A DNA stretch of 64,000 nucleotides from Acidobacteriota bacterium (GTDB taxonomy: Bacteria > Acidobacteriota > Terriglobia > Acidiferrales > UBA7541), in the NCBI GenBank assembly GCA_003223215.1, contig QHYH01000098.1, forward strand, positions 62,001-126,000, in the 5' to 3' direction. Positions 33,549 through 43,600 of this stretch are shown here, piece by piece (the stretch's first letter is position 1; each line of letters begins with the position of its first letter). The position numbers and the translations under genes were made by a program. The notes under the pieces were generated by a model that was not told the DNA's origin, searched no databases, and saw only the letters and a program-made list of their open reading frames with translations.

Positions 33549-35756
33549 TTGAACACTCAGAGTGATGACGGTGGCGTCTTGAGCAGCGACTCGGAACTCA
33601 TTACAACGCCGGATCTTGCCACGCGCTACGAAGCGCTCATGCGCGTGTCACGAGCGATCGGGGCCAACCGCCATCCTCAAGACCTTTTTGGCGTTCTGGT
33701 CGACGAACTGCGCAGGGTAGTGCAGTTTGACTTCGTTGGCGTGTCTCTTCGTGACCAAAACTCTGGAACGTGTCAGGACTATTTCATTGACGCGGCGAGC
33801 CGATCGGCGATCGCGCCCGAAGGAAAGATTTTCATTGACGTGGCGAGTCGATTGGCGATCGTTCCCGAAGACGAGCTAACGCCAGAAGAATCCGTTACAT
33901 CTTGGGTTTACGAACACCAACAGCCCTTACTGAGGTCGACGGACGAACTGGAGTCACGCTTTGGCCGGCTGCAAGCAACGTTGAAGAGGCTTCAGATTCA
34001 GTCCACTTGTGCGCTCCCGTTAACGACAGCGCATCGCAAACTGGGCGTGATCGCTTTTTGCAGCAAGCAGGTTGGCACCTACGCGCAGGAAGAAGTCAAG
34101 TTCATTTCTCAAGTAGCGGACCAGATCGCGCTGGCCTTTGATGACGCGTTGAATTTCACGGCATTGCGAAGAGCTTCGGAGGAGTTGCAGACCAAGAACG
34201 AACGTCTGCAATTGCTTCTCGACATCACTAATCAGGTTGTCTCCAATCTCGAGCTGCGCGAAGTGTTGCGCGCCATCTCAAGGCATCTTCGGCGCGTGAT
34301 GCAGTGCGATTACGCTGGCTTGTCGCTTCCGGATTCCCAAGACAAAGAAAGGCTGCGGCTTTACGTACTGGACTTCCCCGAGGGCAAAGGGTTCCTCCGA
34401 GAAGAAATGAGTTATTCGATAGAGAGATCACCCTCTGGCGAAACGTTTCGGACCATGAAGCCGTTGACAATCCGGAGTCCCTTCACCGGTTGGGTCAATG
34501 ACCCAGTCGCGCCGATCGTGCAGATCGCGGTTCGTGAGGGTCTGAAGGCGTTCTGCTTTTTGCCATTGGTCAGGCAAAATCGCGCGATTGGCGTCCTAGT
34601 TCTGGGCCGGCTGCGCGATGACGCCTTCACCGAGGACGATATCCATTTTCTGGGCCAGATTGCCAATCAGATTGCCCTGGCCGTGGAAAATGCGCTTGCG
34701 TTCCGCGAAATTCGCGAGTTAAAGGATCAGCTCTCCAGGGAAAAACTCTATTTGGAAGACGAAATTCGCGCGGAATTGAATTTTGCGCAGATCATCGGGA
34801 GCAGTCCTGCTTTGCGCAGAGTCCTAAAACAAGTAGGGACGGTGGCGCCGACTGATTCCACCGTGCTCATCTATGGCGAAACAGGCACGGGCAAAGAGCT
34901 GATTGCCCGGGCCATTCATGATTTGAGCCCGCGACGCTCGAAGCCCTTCGTAAAGCTGAATTGCGCGGCGATCCCGACTGGCTTGCTCGAAAGCGAGCTC
35001 TTTGGGCATGAGAAAGGCGCATTCACAGGAGCGATCGCGCAGCGCATCGGACGTTTCGAAGTGGCCGATAGCGGAACGATTTTTCTGGACGAAATTGGGG
35101 AAATTCCTCTCGAATTGCAGACGAAACTTCTTCGCGTGCTGCAGGAGCGCGAGTTCGAAAGGCTGGGAAGCTCGAAGACTCTCCGCACAAATGCGCGTCT
35201 GATTGCTGCTACCAACCGCAACTTGGAAGCCATGGTGGCGGAGCAGAAGTTTCGGTCCGATCTGTTTTTTCGCATCAACGTCTTTCCCGTACACATCCCA
35301 CCCTTGCGGGAGCGTCAGGAGGATATTCCGCTGCTCGTCCGCCACTTTACGCAGCAATTCTGCAGGCGCATGAACAAGGTGATTGACACGGTTCCATCCG
35401 CGACGATGGACGCGTTGCGCCGATACCAGTGGCCCGGGAACATACGCGAACTCCAGAATATGATCGAACGAGCTGTCATTATTTCGACAGGGCCTGTGCT
35501 TAACCTCGATGTTGCCGATTTGAAATTGCAGCCGGCTGGTTTTCCGGAGAAGAAGGCCGCCGCTCCGAATTCCGAAAACAATGCCGCTCTTCGCGACGTT
35601 CTGGAGAAGACGGAACGCCTGCGGATCCTCGAAGCCTTGGAGCGGTCCAACTGGGTTGTGGCCGGCCCGAGAGGCGCTGCAGGGCAGCTTGGAATGAAAC
35701 GATCCACTCTGCAACATCGAATTCGTAAGCTCGGAATCAAGCGCGGAACCGCCTAA
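33549..35756 (+). CDS. sigma-54-dependent response activator with two GAF domains
   Basis: 735 residues from TTG 33549. GAF domain 1 about 25-200 and GAF domain 2 about 215-385 form the sensory part. The AAA+ domain has Walker A GETGTGKE (443-450), the sigma-54 contact loop GAFTGA (490-495), Walker [10 protein letters not shown] (D514, E515) and the R-finger region [12 protein letters not shown]. The C-terminal Fis-type HTH is [18 protein letters not shown]. The layout is that of FhlA/NorR-like activators. GAF1 contains a tandem 16-residue duplication (79-94 and 95-110). It heads a series of signalling genes on the same strand. No promoter of the -24/-12 type was identified by eye. Confidence 0.92.
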   Translation: MNTQSDDGGVLSSDSELITTPDLATRYEALMRVSRAIGANRHPQDLFGVLVDELRRVVQFDFVGVSLRDQNSGTCQDYFIDAASRSAIAPEGKIFIDVASRLAIVPEDELTPEESVTSWVYEHQQPLLRSTDELESRFGRLQATLKRLQIQSTCALPLTTAHRKLGVIAFCSKQVGTYAQEEVKFISQVADQIALAFDDALNFTALRRASEELQTKNERLQLLLDITNQVVSNLELREVLRAISRHLRRVMQCDYAGLSLPDSQDKERLRLYVLDFPEGKGFLREEMSYSIERSPSGETFRTMKPLTIRSPFTGWVNDPVAPIVQIAVREGLKAFCFLPLVRQNRAIGVLVLGRLRDDAFTEDDIHFLGQIANQIALAVENALAFREIRELKDQLSREKLYLEDEIRAELNFAQIIGSSPALRRVLKQVGTVAPTDSTVLIYGETGTGKELIARAIHDLSPRRSKPFVKLNCAAIPTGLLESELFGHEKGAFTGAIAQRIGRFEVADSGTIFLDEIGEIPLELQTKLLRVLQEREFERLGSSKTLRTNARLIAATNRNLEAMVAEQKFRSDLFFRINVFPVHIPPLRERQEDIPLLVRHFTQQFCRRMNKVIDTVPSATMDALRRYQWPGNIRELQNMIERAVIISTGPVLNLDVADLKLQPAGFPEKKAAAPNSENNAALRDVLEKTERLRILEALERSNWVVAGPRGAAGQLGMKRSTLQHRIRKLGIKRGTA

Positions 35757-35819
35757 CCTGACCGGGCTGCATTTTCAATCTCCCCCGCTTCGAAGCGCTC
35801 TCCCTGCACGTTCTATCGC

Positions 35820-36512
35820 GTGCCAAAAAACGGGCACATTACCACAAATGCGGCAGAGCCGCGTTGGCAGCGGGACGCATGGCGTGCTCGCTTAGCCCGC
35901 GATCCTTCAAAAGATCAACAACTTCGCTTGCTTCTGATTCTCACCAACGTTTGGCACTCGCCGTGCGTTTCTCCCTGGCGTGAGGCGATTGCCATGGTTC
36001 CAGCACAGATCGCTAGCAGGCCAGCAGATTTTCATGCGGAGTTTGCCGGCCGACGCACAGGTTCGTTGCTGGAAATCGATGCTTGGATACGAAGCGAGGT
36101 CAACGCGATCTCGCCGCTGGCGGAACGGCTGATGCGGCTCATCGAAGGGTCGCATTGCATCACGGGCGAAGAACATGCCGTGGAACTGGCGCTCCGGGAA
36201 CCTCTGAGCAACGCGGTTGTTCATGGCAACCGGCTGGATACTCACAAATTAGTTCACGTTCGCTGCCGCTGCAAGATCGGGAAGGGGATTTCGTTGATCG
36301 TCTCAGACCAGGGTCAAGGCTTTGATGTGCGCACCGTTCCTGAGTTCCTGACAGTCGAAAATCTCGAAGCGGAGCACGGACGAGGCATCCACCTCATGAG
36401 GTTGCTGATGGACCAGGTCTCGTTCGAACAGCGAGGCACCGAGGTTCACATGTGCAAGAGGCTGGCTCGCAATCCAGGAGCCGATGTGCGAAGCGACTCA
36501 CGCCGTGCGTAG
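35820..36512 (+). CDS. RsbW/SpoIIAB-like HATPase (anti-sigma factor/serine kinase)
   Basis: 230 residues from GTG 35820, or 172 from ATG 35994, which would remove an unconvincing N-terminal stretch. GHKL motifs: N-box LREPLSNAVVHGN, G1 box VSDQGQGFDVRTVP, G2 box HGRGIHLMRLLMD. Compact single-domain HATPases of this type bind sigma factors and phosphorylate STAS anti-anti-sigma partners. A STAS protein is encoded two genes downstream and an ECF-type sigma factor four genes downstream, so a partner switch is plausible. It ends within the ribosome site of the next gene. Confidence 0.82.
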   Translation: MPKNGHITTNAAEPRWQRDAWRARLARDPSKDQQLRLLLILTNVWHSPCVSPWREAIAMVPAQIASRPADFHAEFAGRRTGSLLEIDAWIRSEVNAISPLAERLMRLIEGSHCITGEEHAVELALREPLSNAVVHGNRLDTHKLVHVRCRCKIGKGISLIVSDQGQGFDVRTVPEFLTVENLEAEHGRGIHLMRLLMDQVSFEQRGTEVHMCKRLARNPGADVRSDSRRA

Positions 36513-36521
36513 GAGGGAGTG

Positions 36522-37388
36522 ATGGCCACTCATCGGATTTCGATTTTTGGTCCTATGCAAAATGCACCCGCAAGAAAGGCTGCAGGATTGGTCCGTCTTG
36601 CGCCGACAGTGAAGAACGATGTTTTTCTGAATGCTTTGCTGGAGATGCCGACAACCCAACAAGCGCACAGGAGTCCTCTGGAGTGGGCCGGGGCAATGGC
36701 ATTGCATATAGTAATTGTTGCGGCCCTGATCATCGTGCCGCTCTACACCACGGGAACTATTCGCCTGAGCGAATACCACGAAATCCCCCTGGTAGCTCCA
36801 CCGCCGCCCTTGGCACCGCCCCCGGCGCCTGCGGGAGGTCCTGTCGCCCCACAGATCACGCGCCCAAAGGCGAAGTTGAACTACACGTTGCAGAAACTGA
36901 CGGCCCCAGCCGCGATTCCGAAGAGTGTTTCCTCGGGCTCGGAGGGCGCTGCCGATGCGGCTCCTGAATTGGGAGGAGTCCTGGGTGGTGTTCCGGGGGG
37001 AGTGGTTGGCGGGCAGATTGGCGGAGTAGTTGGCGGTGTTTTGGGGGGAACAGGAACGGCGGTGCCGACCCCTCCTCCACAACCCAGGCCGGTGCAGAAA
37101 ATCGTGCGTGTTGGTTCGAATCTGAAAGCCCCGCGCCTGACGTATTCCGTGGATCCGGCGTATCCGCCGCTCGCGCGAGAGGCGCACATTTGGGGCACAG
37201 TGGTTGTTGAGGCGGTGATCGATGAACACGGGAATGTCGTCCAAGCACGCGTGGTGAGCGGACATCCGCTGCTCATGGATGCGGCGTTGAAGGCCGTGTT
37301 GCAGTGGAAGTATGAGCCGACCACCTTGAACGGCCAGCCGGTTTCGGTTGAGTTGCAAGTGCAGGTGCACTTCAACCTGAATTCGTAA
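36522..37388 (+). CDS. TonB-family protein with a glycine-rich linker
   Basis: 288 residues from ATG 36522, five bases after AGGAGG (GTG 36519 is an alternative). A single transmembrane segment (WAGAMALHIVIVAALIIVPL) and a proline-rich spacer (APPPPLAPPPAPAGGP) precede a run of GG-hydrophobic-hydrophobic repeats (GGVLGGVPGGVVGG, GGVVGGVLGG; about residues 150-178). The TonB C-terminal domain (YPPLAREAHIWGTVVVEAVI and the AVLQWKYEPTTLNGQPV end) completes it. It would couple inner-membrane energy to outer-membrane receptors, possibly the receptor at the right end of the window. ExbB/ExbD are not in the window. Confidence 0.88.
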   Translation: MATHRISIFGPMQNAPARKAAGLVRLAPTVKNDVFLNALLEMPTTQQAHRSPLEWAGAMALHIVIVAALIIVPLYTTGTIRLSEYHEIPLVAPPPPLAPPPAPAGGPVAPQITRPKAKLNYTLQKLTAPAAIPKSVSSGSEGAADAAPELGGVLGGVPGGVVGGQIGGVVGGVLGGTGTAVPTPPPQPRPVQKIVRVGSNLKAPRLTYSVDPAYPPLAREAHIWGTVVVEAVIDEHGNVVQARVVSGHPLLMDAALKAVLQWKYEPTTLNGQPVSVELQVQVHFNLNS

Positions 37389-37412
37389 AGAGCAAAGCAT
37401 AAGAGGCCGAAC

Positions 37413-37961
37413 GTGTTAAAGATCACCGTCACAGAAACGCAGACCGAGAGCCGCTGGATTCTGCAAGGTCAGTTGGTTGGGCCATGGGTTCGCGAGCTTA
37501 GAAAGTATTGGAAAGAAAAGCACGCAACCGAGAGCCTGAAAAGCTGCGTTGTTGATTTGAATGAGGTGACTTTTATCGATAAGAGCGGAGAAAGATTGTT
37601 GCGCGCTATGTACGAAAAAGGCGCGGATCTCACCGGCGACGGCATGTACACGAAACACTTGCTTGAGGAGCTGAAGACCCGCAAGAGCAATTTGCCGAGG
37701 TTGCTGCTCTGCCTGTGGGTGGGGTTCGTGACGACTGCCGTCAACTTTCCTATCTCCTCCTACGTCAACGCGGATCTGGGCCAGCTGAATACCCGGCGGG
37801 ATTTTGGGACACGACAGCATTTTCGATCTCGCCGAGAGCACTCCATCAACTCCCGGACACGAACCGCGAACGATAGTCGCCAACGTGATTGTTTGCTTGC
37901 GATTTCCCAGCTTCGAGCGGCGGTTGAGCGGAACCGCGATGAGAAAGAGGAGCGGCTATGA
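37413..37961 (+). CDS. STAS-like (anti-anti-sigma) protein
   Basis: 182 residues from GTG 37413. The first ~90 residues show the STAS pattern: VTETQTESRWILQGQLVGPW, then CVVDLNEVTFIDKSGERLLR. D-K-S-G carries the serine that anti-sigma kinases phosphorylate, followed by the helix RAMYEKGADL. Residues after ~105 (Arg/Ser/Thr-rich) are less protein-like, so a frameshift or a non-domain tail is possible. The stop overlaps the universal stress gene (ATGA, 37958-37961). Paired with the RsbW-like gene it may form a partner switch. Confidence 0.7.
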   Translation: MLKITVTETQTESRWILQGQLVGPWVRELRKYWKEKHATESLKSCVVDLNEVTFIDKSGERLLRAMYEKGADLTGDGMYTKHLLEELKTRKSNLPRLLLCLWVGFVTTAVNFPISSYVNADLGQLNTRRDFGTRQHFRSRREHSINSRTRTANDSRQRDCLLAISQLRAAVERNRDEKEERL

Positions 37962-38863
37962 CCAGCAACAAGTCAACTTCGTCGCCGCAGCCTGGACAAG
38001 CGCCCTTGACGATTGGAAAGGGCGCCGAACTCGGCGAAATCATCGTTTTCATTGATGGGCACACCGAGGCACCAAGCATCTTGGAGTTTGCCGGCCTACT
38101 CGCTGAAGAGCACGGAGCGCACCTCATCGGCGTGTTCATGCAGCCGGCGCCAAAAGTTACTACGGCTCAGACGTTCGCGCGCGGCAAGGGCATACGAGAA
38201 GTGATGCAAGTACAGGAACAGGAAATTGGGGGGATCGAGGCGCACCACCGGGCCCTATTCGAGGATACCCTGCGTCGTCATGCGGTTCAGTCGGGGTCGG
38301 AGTGGAGATCATTGCCCTACTTGAGCAGCGACGTGGGCGTGCATGCATACTACGCAGACCTGGTGATGATCTCTCGCCCAGAGCCGGCGGGCGACACCGC
38401 AGGACCTCCAGGCCTTGCGGAGTCCCTCGTACTCAGTTCCGCCCGGCCAATCCTTCTGATTCCGCCGCATGGAACGGTTTCTCGAGTGTGCCGCGCCGTC
38501 GTGGCGTGGAACGCAACGCGTGAATCCATCCGCGCCGTCGCGGACGCTCTGCCATTGCTTGTGAAGGCCGAAGCTGTCGAGGTCTTGGTCGTCGATCCTC
38601 AACGCCAGCGAGCTCACGGGCCAGAACCTGGCGCGGACATCGCTCGCCACTTGGCACGGCATGGGGCGCAAGTGGAAGCGCGGCGTCTCTCCTCCGGCGG
38701 AGAAGATGTTGGCCGCTTGCTGTTGTCAGCGTCCGCCACTTTTGGCGCCGACCTTTTGGTCATGGGCGCTTATGGCCACTCGCACCTGAGTGAGTGGCTG
38801 TTTGGTGGCGTCACGCGGACGGTCCTGTACGAGGCGGGTCTCCCGGTTCTGATGTCCCGATGA
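37958..38863 (+). CDS. universal stress protein (two Usp domains)
   Basis: 301 residues. N-terminal domain about 20-165 (GEIIVFIDGHTEAPSILEFA, ADLVMISRPE, SARPILLIPP) and C-terminal domain about 170-301 (VCRAVVAWNATRESIRAVAD, FGADLLVMGAYGHSHLSEWL, FGGVTRTVLYEAGLPVLMSR). The second has the G-x2-G-x9-G-(S/T)-like ATP loop (GAYGHSHLSEWLFGGVT). It is a cytoplasmic stress-response protein. Its start overlaps the STAS-like gene by four bases, and its own stop region overlaps a possible upstream start of the sigma factor. Confidence 0.85.
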   Translation: MTSNKSTSSPQPGQAPLTIGKGAELGEIIVFIDGHTEAPSILEFAGLLAEEHGAHLIGVFMQPAPKVTTAQTFARGKGIREVMQVQEQEIGGIEAHHRALFEDTLRRHAVQSGSEWRSLPYLSSDVGVHAYYADLVMISRPEPAGDTAGPPGLAESLVLSSARPILLIPPHGTVSRVCRAVVAWNATRESIRAVADALPLLVKAEAVEVLVVDPQRQRAHGPEPGADIARHLARHGAQVEARRLSSGGEDVGRLLLSASATFGADLLVMGAYGHSHLSEWLFGGVTRTVLYEAGLPVLMSR

Positions 38864-38961
38864 GTGCTGATTCGGGTCCTCCGGTCAAAGTCGACTTGAG
38901 GGAACGCCAGCAATTGTTCGAATGGAGGGGGCGTGAAAGAGAGAGCGAAAGGAGTGCGGCA

Positions 38962-39681
38962 ATGACATCCACACTCGAAGACGAGATGGACAGAGAAGTA
39001 GCGCAGAATGCCATCTCCTTTGATCCGGGAACGGAGGACGCAGCGCTTGTTGCTGCAGCGAAAAACGGGGATGCCCAAGCGTTTGAAGCCCTTGTCGAAC
39101 GGCACCAGTCCAGGATTCGCGCCATTGCCTCGCGTTTCACGCGCGTCTCCGAAGATGCCGAAGATATCGCGCAAAAAAGCTTTCAAAAAGCGTTCATCCA
39201 CTTGCGGCAGTTTGAGGGAAATTCTGCGTTTTCCACGTGGCTGACGCGGATTGCCATCAACGAGGCTCTCATGTGGTTACGACGAAAGCGTGCCTCACGT
39301 GAAGTGTCAATCGAGGAGTCGACCGCGGAGAATGGAACCACCCTCCCGCTAGATTCTCCGGATCCGAGTCCAAGCCCGGAAGACAGCTATTTGCAGCGAG
39401 AGTGGAAGGAAATTCTATCCCGGGCTTTGAATGAGCTAACCCCCGCAATGCGAACAGCAATTAAGTTACGGCACATTAGCGAGCTGTCCACCGTCGAGAC
39501 CGCAGGCGTCATGAGAGTCTCGGCCGCTGCAGTGAAGGCCCGAATATTTCATGGGCGAAGAAAATTGCGGGCCATGCTCAAACATTACGTCAAGTCCTCG
39601 CGGTCGCGCGGAAGCAAGGCACTCGCAACGAACGGAAAGGCGAAGGGAACTCCCGTGCCGTCGGCTTGTGCATGTGCTTAG
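38962..39681 (+). CDS. ECF-type RNA polymerase sigma factor
   Basis: 239 residues from ATG 38962, preceded by AAGGAG at suitable spacing; an ATG at 38860 overlapping the usp stop is the alternative. Region 2: DAQAFEALVERHQSRIRAIA, SEDAEDIAQKSFQKAFIHLR, FSTWLTRIAINEALMWLRRK. A Ser/Asp/Pro-rich linker (about 130-150) is followed by region 4: LNELTPAMRTAIKLRHISEL, STVETAGVMRVSAAAVKARI. A basic tail of ~30 residues ends in CACA. It directs RNA polymerase to an unknown regulon, probably envelope or stress. No adjacent zinc anti-sigma gene; the RsbW-like protein in the same series is a candidate. Confidence 0.92.
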   Translation: MTSTLEDEMDREVAQNAISFDPGTEDAALVAAAKNGDAQAFEALVERHQSRIRAIASRFTRVSEDAEDIAQKSFQKAFIHLRQFEGNSAFSTWLTRIAINEALMWLRRKRASREVSIEESTAENGTTLPLDSPDPSPSPEDSYLQREWKEILSRALNELTPAMRTAIKLRHISELSTVETAGVMRVSAAAVKARIFHGRRKLRAMLKHYVKSSRSRGSKALATNGKAKGTPVPSACACA

Positions 39682-39687
39682 AACGGG

Positions 39688-39709
39688 GAGAGACCTTAAT
39701 CGGTCTCTC
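39688..39709 (+). terminator. hairpin ending the signalling series
   Basis: GAGAGACC (39688-39695), loop TTAATC, GGTCTCTC (39702-39709), beginning six bases after the sigma factor stop. Confidence 0.6.
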
Positions 39710-39960
39710 GACGATTGGGTTGCATCCCGAGAGCGGGTTGCCGCTAGAAATGGTTTTTTCGAGACTAGGATAGTCGGAGGCCGCCTCGTGGGCTTTCCTC
39801 CAAATGAGCCAGCAATGCACCGGGTCTCAAGACCTTTTCGCCGTAGCTCTCTGATGCTGAGCCTTTTCCGATTAGTTGTCCATCCAATGTATCTTTATCA
39901 ATATACTGCGCATCAATGTATTAGAGACGCCGGACCCGATACGGCACCGGTCACTAGGAG

Positions 39961-40224
39961 ATGAGCATGAAAATCACTTCTACAATCGCACGGTACTTGC
40001 TCGGTTTGATCTTTGTGACGTTCGGGCTAAACGGGTTCCTTCACTTTATTCCCATGCCGCCGCCTACGGGCGTTGCAGCGCAGTTCTTCGGGGCCCTCTT
40101 CGTGTCCCGGTTTTACGTGGTGATTTTTCTGTTGCAGATAATGCCCGCGGTCCTGTTGCTTGCGAGTCTGGGAAAAACTGCGCGACACCAAAGACATCTT
40201 CTCCGGCGTGTTGGCCTGGGGTAG
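39961..40224 (+). pseudogene. DoxX-family membrane protein, 3'-truncated by fusion to a permease remnant
   Basis: The first ~72 codons from ATG 39961 encode a DoxX-like start: IARYLLGLIFVTFGLNGFLH, then FIPMPPPTGVAAQFFGALFV and FLLQIMPAVLLLASLGK. From about 40177 the codons become nonsense, because the sequence switches to the interior of a permease gene in another frame. DoxX proteins have four membrane helices; only about two and a half remain. The junction falls in CTGGGAAAAACTGCG, which may have served as microhomology. Confidence 0.75.
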
Positions 40225-42411
40225 CAATAATTTCGGTCTTAGTACCGGCGGTGAGGGTCGGCTCGCGCAGGGGCTTTTCGTCAGTGGTGATTTCTTCCGC
40301 GTACTAGGCGTGCAGCCCTTAATGGGACGCGTATTCACCGCTGCGGATGACCGCCGTGGCTGCGGCTTGGCGGGCGCCGTGGTCAGTTACGCGTTCTGGC
40401 AGCGCGAACTCGGCGGGGATCCTTCAGCTGTCAGCCGGAAGCTCGCCCTTAACTATCATTCGATCGAAATCATCGGCGTCACACCGCCCGGTTTTTTTGG
40501 GCTTGAGGTGGGCCGATCCTACGATGTTGCGGTGCCTATTTGCTCACAAGCCATTCTCTGGAGTGAAGGCACTTGGCTCGATGAAGGCACGGTCTGGTGG
40601 CTGAATGTAATGGGACGGTTGAAATCCAGCTCGACATTGGCAGAAGCAAACGCGCGGCTGGCCGTGATTTCACCCGGAATCTTTAACGCTACCCTTCCGT
40701 CGAATTACCCGGCCGAGAACGTAAAGGACTACCTCAACTTTAAACTAGGTGCAGTTCCCGCGGCCGGCGGACTCTCTTGGTTGCGTACGGAATATTCCGA
40801 TTCGCTGTCGCTTTTGCTGGGCACCGCTGGCCTGGTTTTGTTGATCGCCTGTGCGAATCTCGCGAATCTGATGCTGGCCCGCGCCACTGCGCGCGAACAC
40901 GAATTCGCAGTGCGGCTTGCCATCGGCGCTCCCCGCGGCCGCCTAATCCAGCAATTGCTGACCGAAAGCCTGCTGCTTGCGCTGCTCGGTGGCGCACTCG
41001 CCCTCTTCCTTGCCAGAACACTCAGCCAGTTTCTCGTCGCCTCGCTTGGCACTCAGGGCGACCCCTTGTTTCTCGACCTTAAACCAGATTGGCGACTGCT
41101 CACCTTCACATTGGGACTTGCGAGTCTTACGTGCGTCTTGTTTGGATTGGCCCCTGGCGTCCGGGCATCACGTCTTTCTCCATCCGCGGCATTCAGGACC
41201 ACCGTCCGCGGTGTCATGACAAGTCACAGACGATTTGGACTGCGCCAGGCACTGGTGGTATCGCAAGTTGCCCTGTCACTAGTTCTGGTAGTCGGTGCCC
41301 TACTTTTTTCCACCAGTCTGCACAATCTTCTTGCCGTTGACGCCGGGTTCCTGCAAAAGGGGATTCTTATAACCAATCTCGATCTCTTCCGCTTTCTTAA
41401 CGTTCCTTACGCAGGACGCGTCGCGTTCAAGCGGGATTTACTGGAGAAGGTTCGCGCTCTTCCCGGCATGGTCTCGGCCGGGGAGGTTGGCACCCTTCCC
41501 CTGAGCGGAGGCGGCACAGAGAACCGGGTTTGGATCGAAGGGGCCAGTCGAGCCAGTGGGTTGGATACTTGGTTTAATTCGATCAGCGATGGTTACTTCA
41601 AAGCGATGGGCATTGCTCTGCTTGCCGGCCGGGATTTCAATGTTCATGACACGCTTTCGTCTCCCAGAGTCGCGATCGTGAACCGATCCTTTGCGCGCGA
41701 CCTTGGCTTAGGCGTGTATCCCATTGGTAGGACGTTTCGGCGCGAGGCGACTCCCGACGGACCGGAACAATCATTCGAGATTGTGGGCCTGGTCGAGAAC
41801 ACCAAGTATTCCAGCCTGCGTGAGAAATCTGGCCCCATCGCATTTCTTTGTGCCGCTCAGGACTCCCAACCCGGCCCATACGCTCAATTGGTGGTTCGTT
41901 CGGCGATGCCCATGAGCGAAACGGTCTCAAATATCAGAACCTTGTCGCGCAGGTCAGCCCTCTGATCACCCTTGATTTTGTACCCTTTGAAAACACCATC
42001 CGCGAAGGCTTGATACGCGATCGCTTGATGGCCAAACTCTCCGGTTTTTTCGGCTTGCTAGCCGCCCTGATTGCCGCCGTCGGTCTGTATGGCGTCATGT
42101 CTTACCTGGTCGCCCGGCGGACGAATGAAATCGGGATCCGCATGGCGCTTGGTACACGGAGGCGAGACGTCCTTTCACTGGTGCTCCGCAAGGCCGCTTT
42201 GCTCCTTGCATCGGGGCTGATTCTCGGTGCCATTCTGAGCGTGGCCGTTGCTCAGGCCGCCAGAGCAATGCTCTTTGGCCTGAAACCAACCGACCCGGTG
42301 GTGCTGGTCGCTGCAATTGCCGGATTGGGATTCCTTGCCCTCCTGGCGTGTTTCTTGCCCGCGCGGCGCGCGACGCGCGTCGATCCGCTGGTGGCCTTGC
42401 GTTACGAGTGA
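40169..42411 (+). pseudogene. MacB/FtsX-type double permease remnant (5'-truncated, frameshifted)
   Basis: The coding text starts inside the first periplasmic domain (WEKLRDTKDIFSGVLAWGSN) and runs through an FtsX module (LLIACANLANLMLARATARE, EFAVRLAIGAPRGRLIQQLL) and a second periplasmic domain. It breaks at 41940-41965, where one missing A moves the frame to 41848-42411. That frame holds the final FtsX module (LSGFFGLLAALIAAVGLYGV, RMALGTRRRDVLSLVLRKAA) ending PLVALRYE. Intact Acidobacteriota permeases of this kind are about 800-900 residues with an N-terminal cytoplasmic extension, which is missing. It should be non-functional. Confidence 0.82.
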
Positions 42412-42417
42412 AGACTC

Positions 42418-43485
42418 ATGTCGCTCCGAAACATGGCTAGCGGGCTTCAATCACTGTTCCGAAAGGTATCACACGGATTACGGTCGCTGTTCGGAAAGGA
42501 ACGGGCGGCGTCCGAGTTGGACGAAGAACTGCGCGGCTTCCTAGAGGTGGCAACGGAAGAAAAGATGAAGCAGGGGGTGAGCCGCAAGGACGCTCTTCGC
42601 GCGGTGCGACTGGAGGAGGGGACGGTGGATATTGCGAAGGAAATCGTCCGCTCCGGCGGGTGGGAATCTGTTGTGGAGACCTGCTGCCAGGATTTGCGCT
42701 ACTCCGCGCGCATGTTGCGCAAATCTCCCGGTTTTATCGCCGTTGCCGTCCTCACCCTCGCCCTCGGCATCGGCGCGAACACTGCAATGTTCAGCATCGT
42801 AGATGCGTGGCTCCTTCGGCCCCTCCCGCTAAAAAATCCGGAGGAACTTGCGGCCGTCTGGAGAACGCGGTCCCAAGCTACTCGCCAGCCGGCTTTCTTA
42901 GCGGTTTACGCCGCCTTTTTTCAAGGTGCGAACGTTTCTTCGCCCGAGGCCTTCGATGCGCAAACCCTATTCTTATACGTGCAAGGACATCCCCCCTTCT
43001 CTCCATCTGTGGTCGCCTCTGCGGTTCATGACCTTGATCCGGACTTGCCGCTTGGCAGGCTGCGGACGACCAGTGAAGTCGTAAGCGCGTTGCGATCGCA
43101 GCCGCGTGTACGCGCCACTCTGTTGGGCAGTTTTGGATTGCTGACATTGTTTCTCGCGGCCATTGGCGTAGGCGGAGTAATGGGCCAGATGGTGGAACAA
43201 CGCCGACGAGACATCGGAATCCGCATCGCCGTTGGGGCGCGGCCCTCAGATATTCAGCGCTTGGTGCTCAGCCATGCCTTCCGCGTGACCTTGGCGGGGG
43301 GCATCGTTGGTTCACTGGCGGCAGGAGCCGTAGCGCGGCTGTTGCGTAGTTTCCTTTTCGGGATTTCCGCCCTCGATCCTCTGACGTTCGCCGCCGTGAT
43401 AGCCCTTGTGGCCCACCTGGCCGCTTACGTTCCTGCGCGTCGCGCGGCGACCGTTGATCCGATTGTCGCACTGCATCACGAGTGA
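42418..43485 (+). pseudogene. second double permease with large in-frame internal deletion
   Basis: 355 residues from ATG 42418. The N-terminus is complete ([30 protein letters not shown], then [20 protein letters not shown]), including the first membrane helix. The C-terminus is complete ([20 protein letters not shown] to DPIVALHHE). Between about residues 155 and 190 the periplasmic domain, the first FtsX module and the second periplasmic domain are missing: roughly 450-500 residues fewer than a full copy. The frame is kept, so a mini-permease could be made, but the substrate-coupling parts are gone. Confidence 0.78.
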
Positions 43486-43491
43486 TGGAAT

Positions 43492-43560
43492 ATGTCGTTG
43501 CTGCGCAACATATCAAGCGGACTCCGATCGTTGTTCCGACTCGAGGGTCTCAGGGCCGCT
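43492..43560 (+). pseudogene. 5' stub of a third double permease gene
   Basis: ATG 43492 begins MSLLRNISSGLRSLFR, nearly the same start as the preceding permease ([14 protein letters not shown]). The next codons lose similarity and no membrane segment follows before the convergent lipoprotein gene. It is a decayed third tandem copy. Confidence 0.6.
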
Positions 43561-43600
43561 AGGGACAGTCGGCGTAAGCTTCGGCTTGAGCCGCAGCTGC

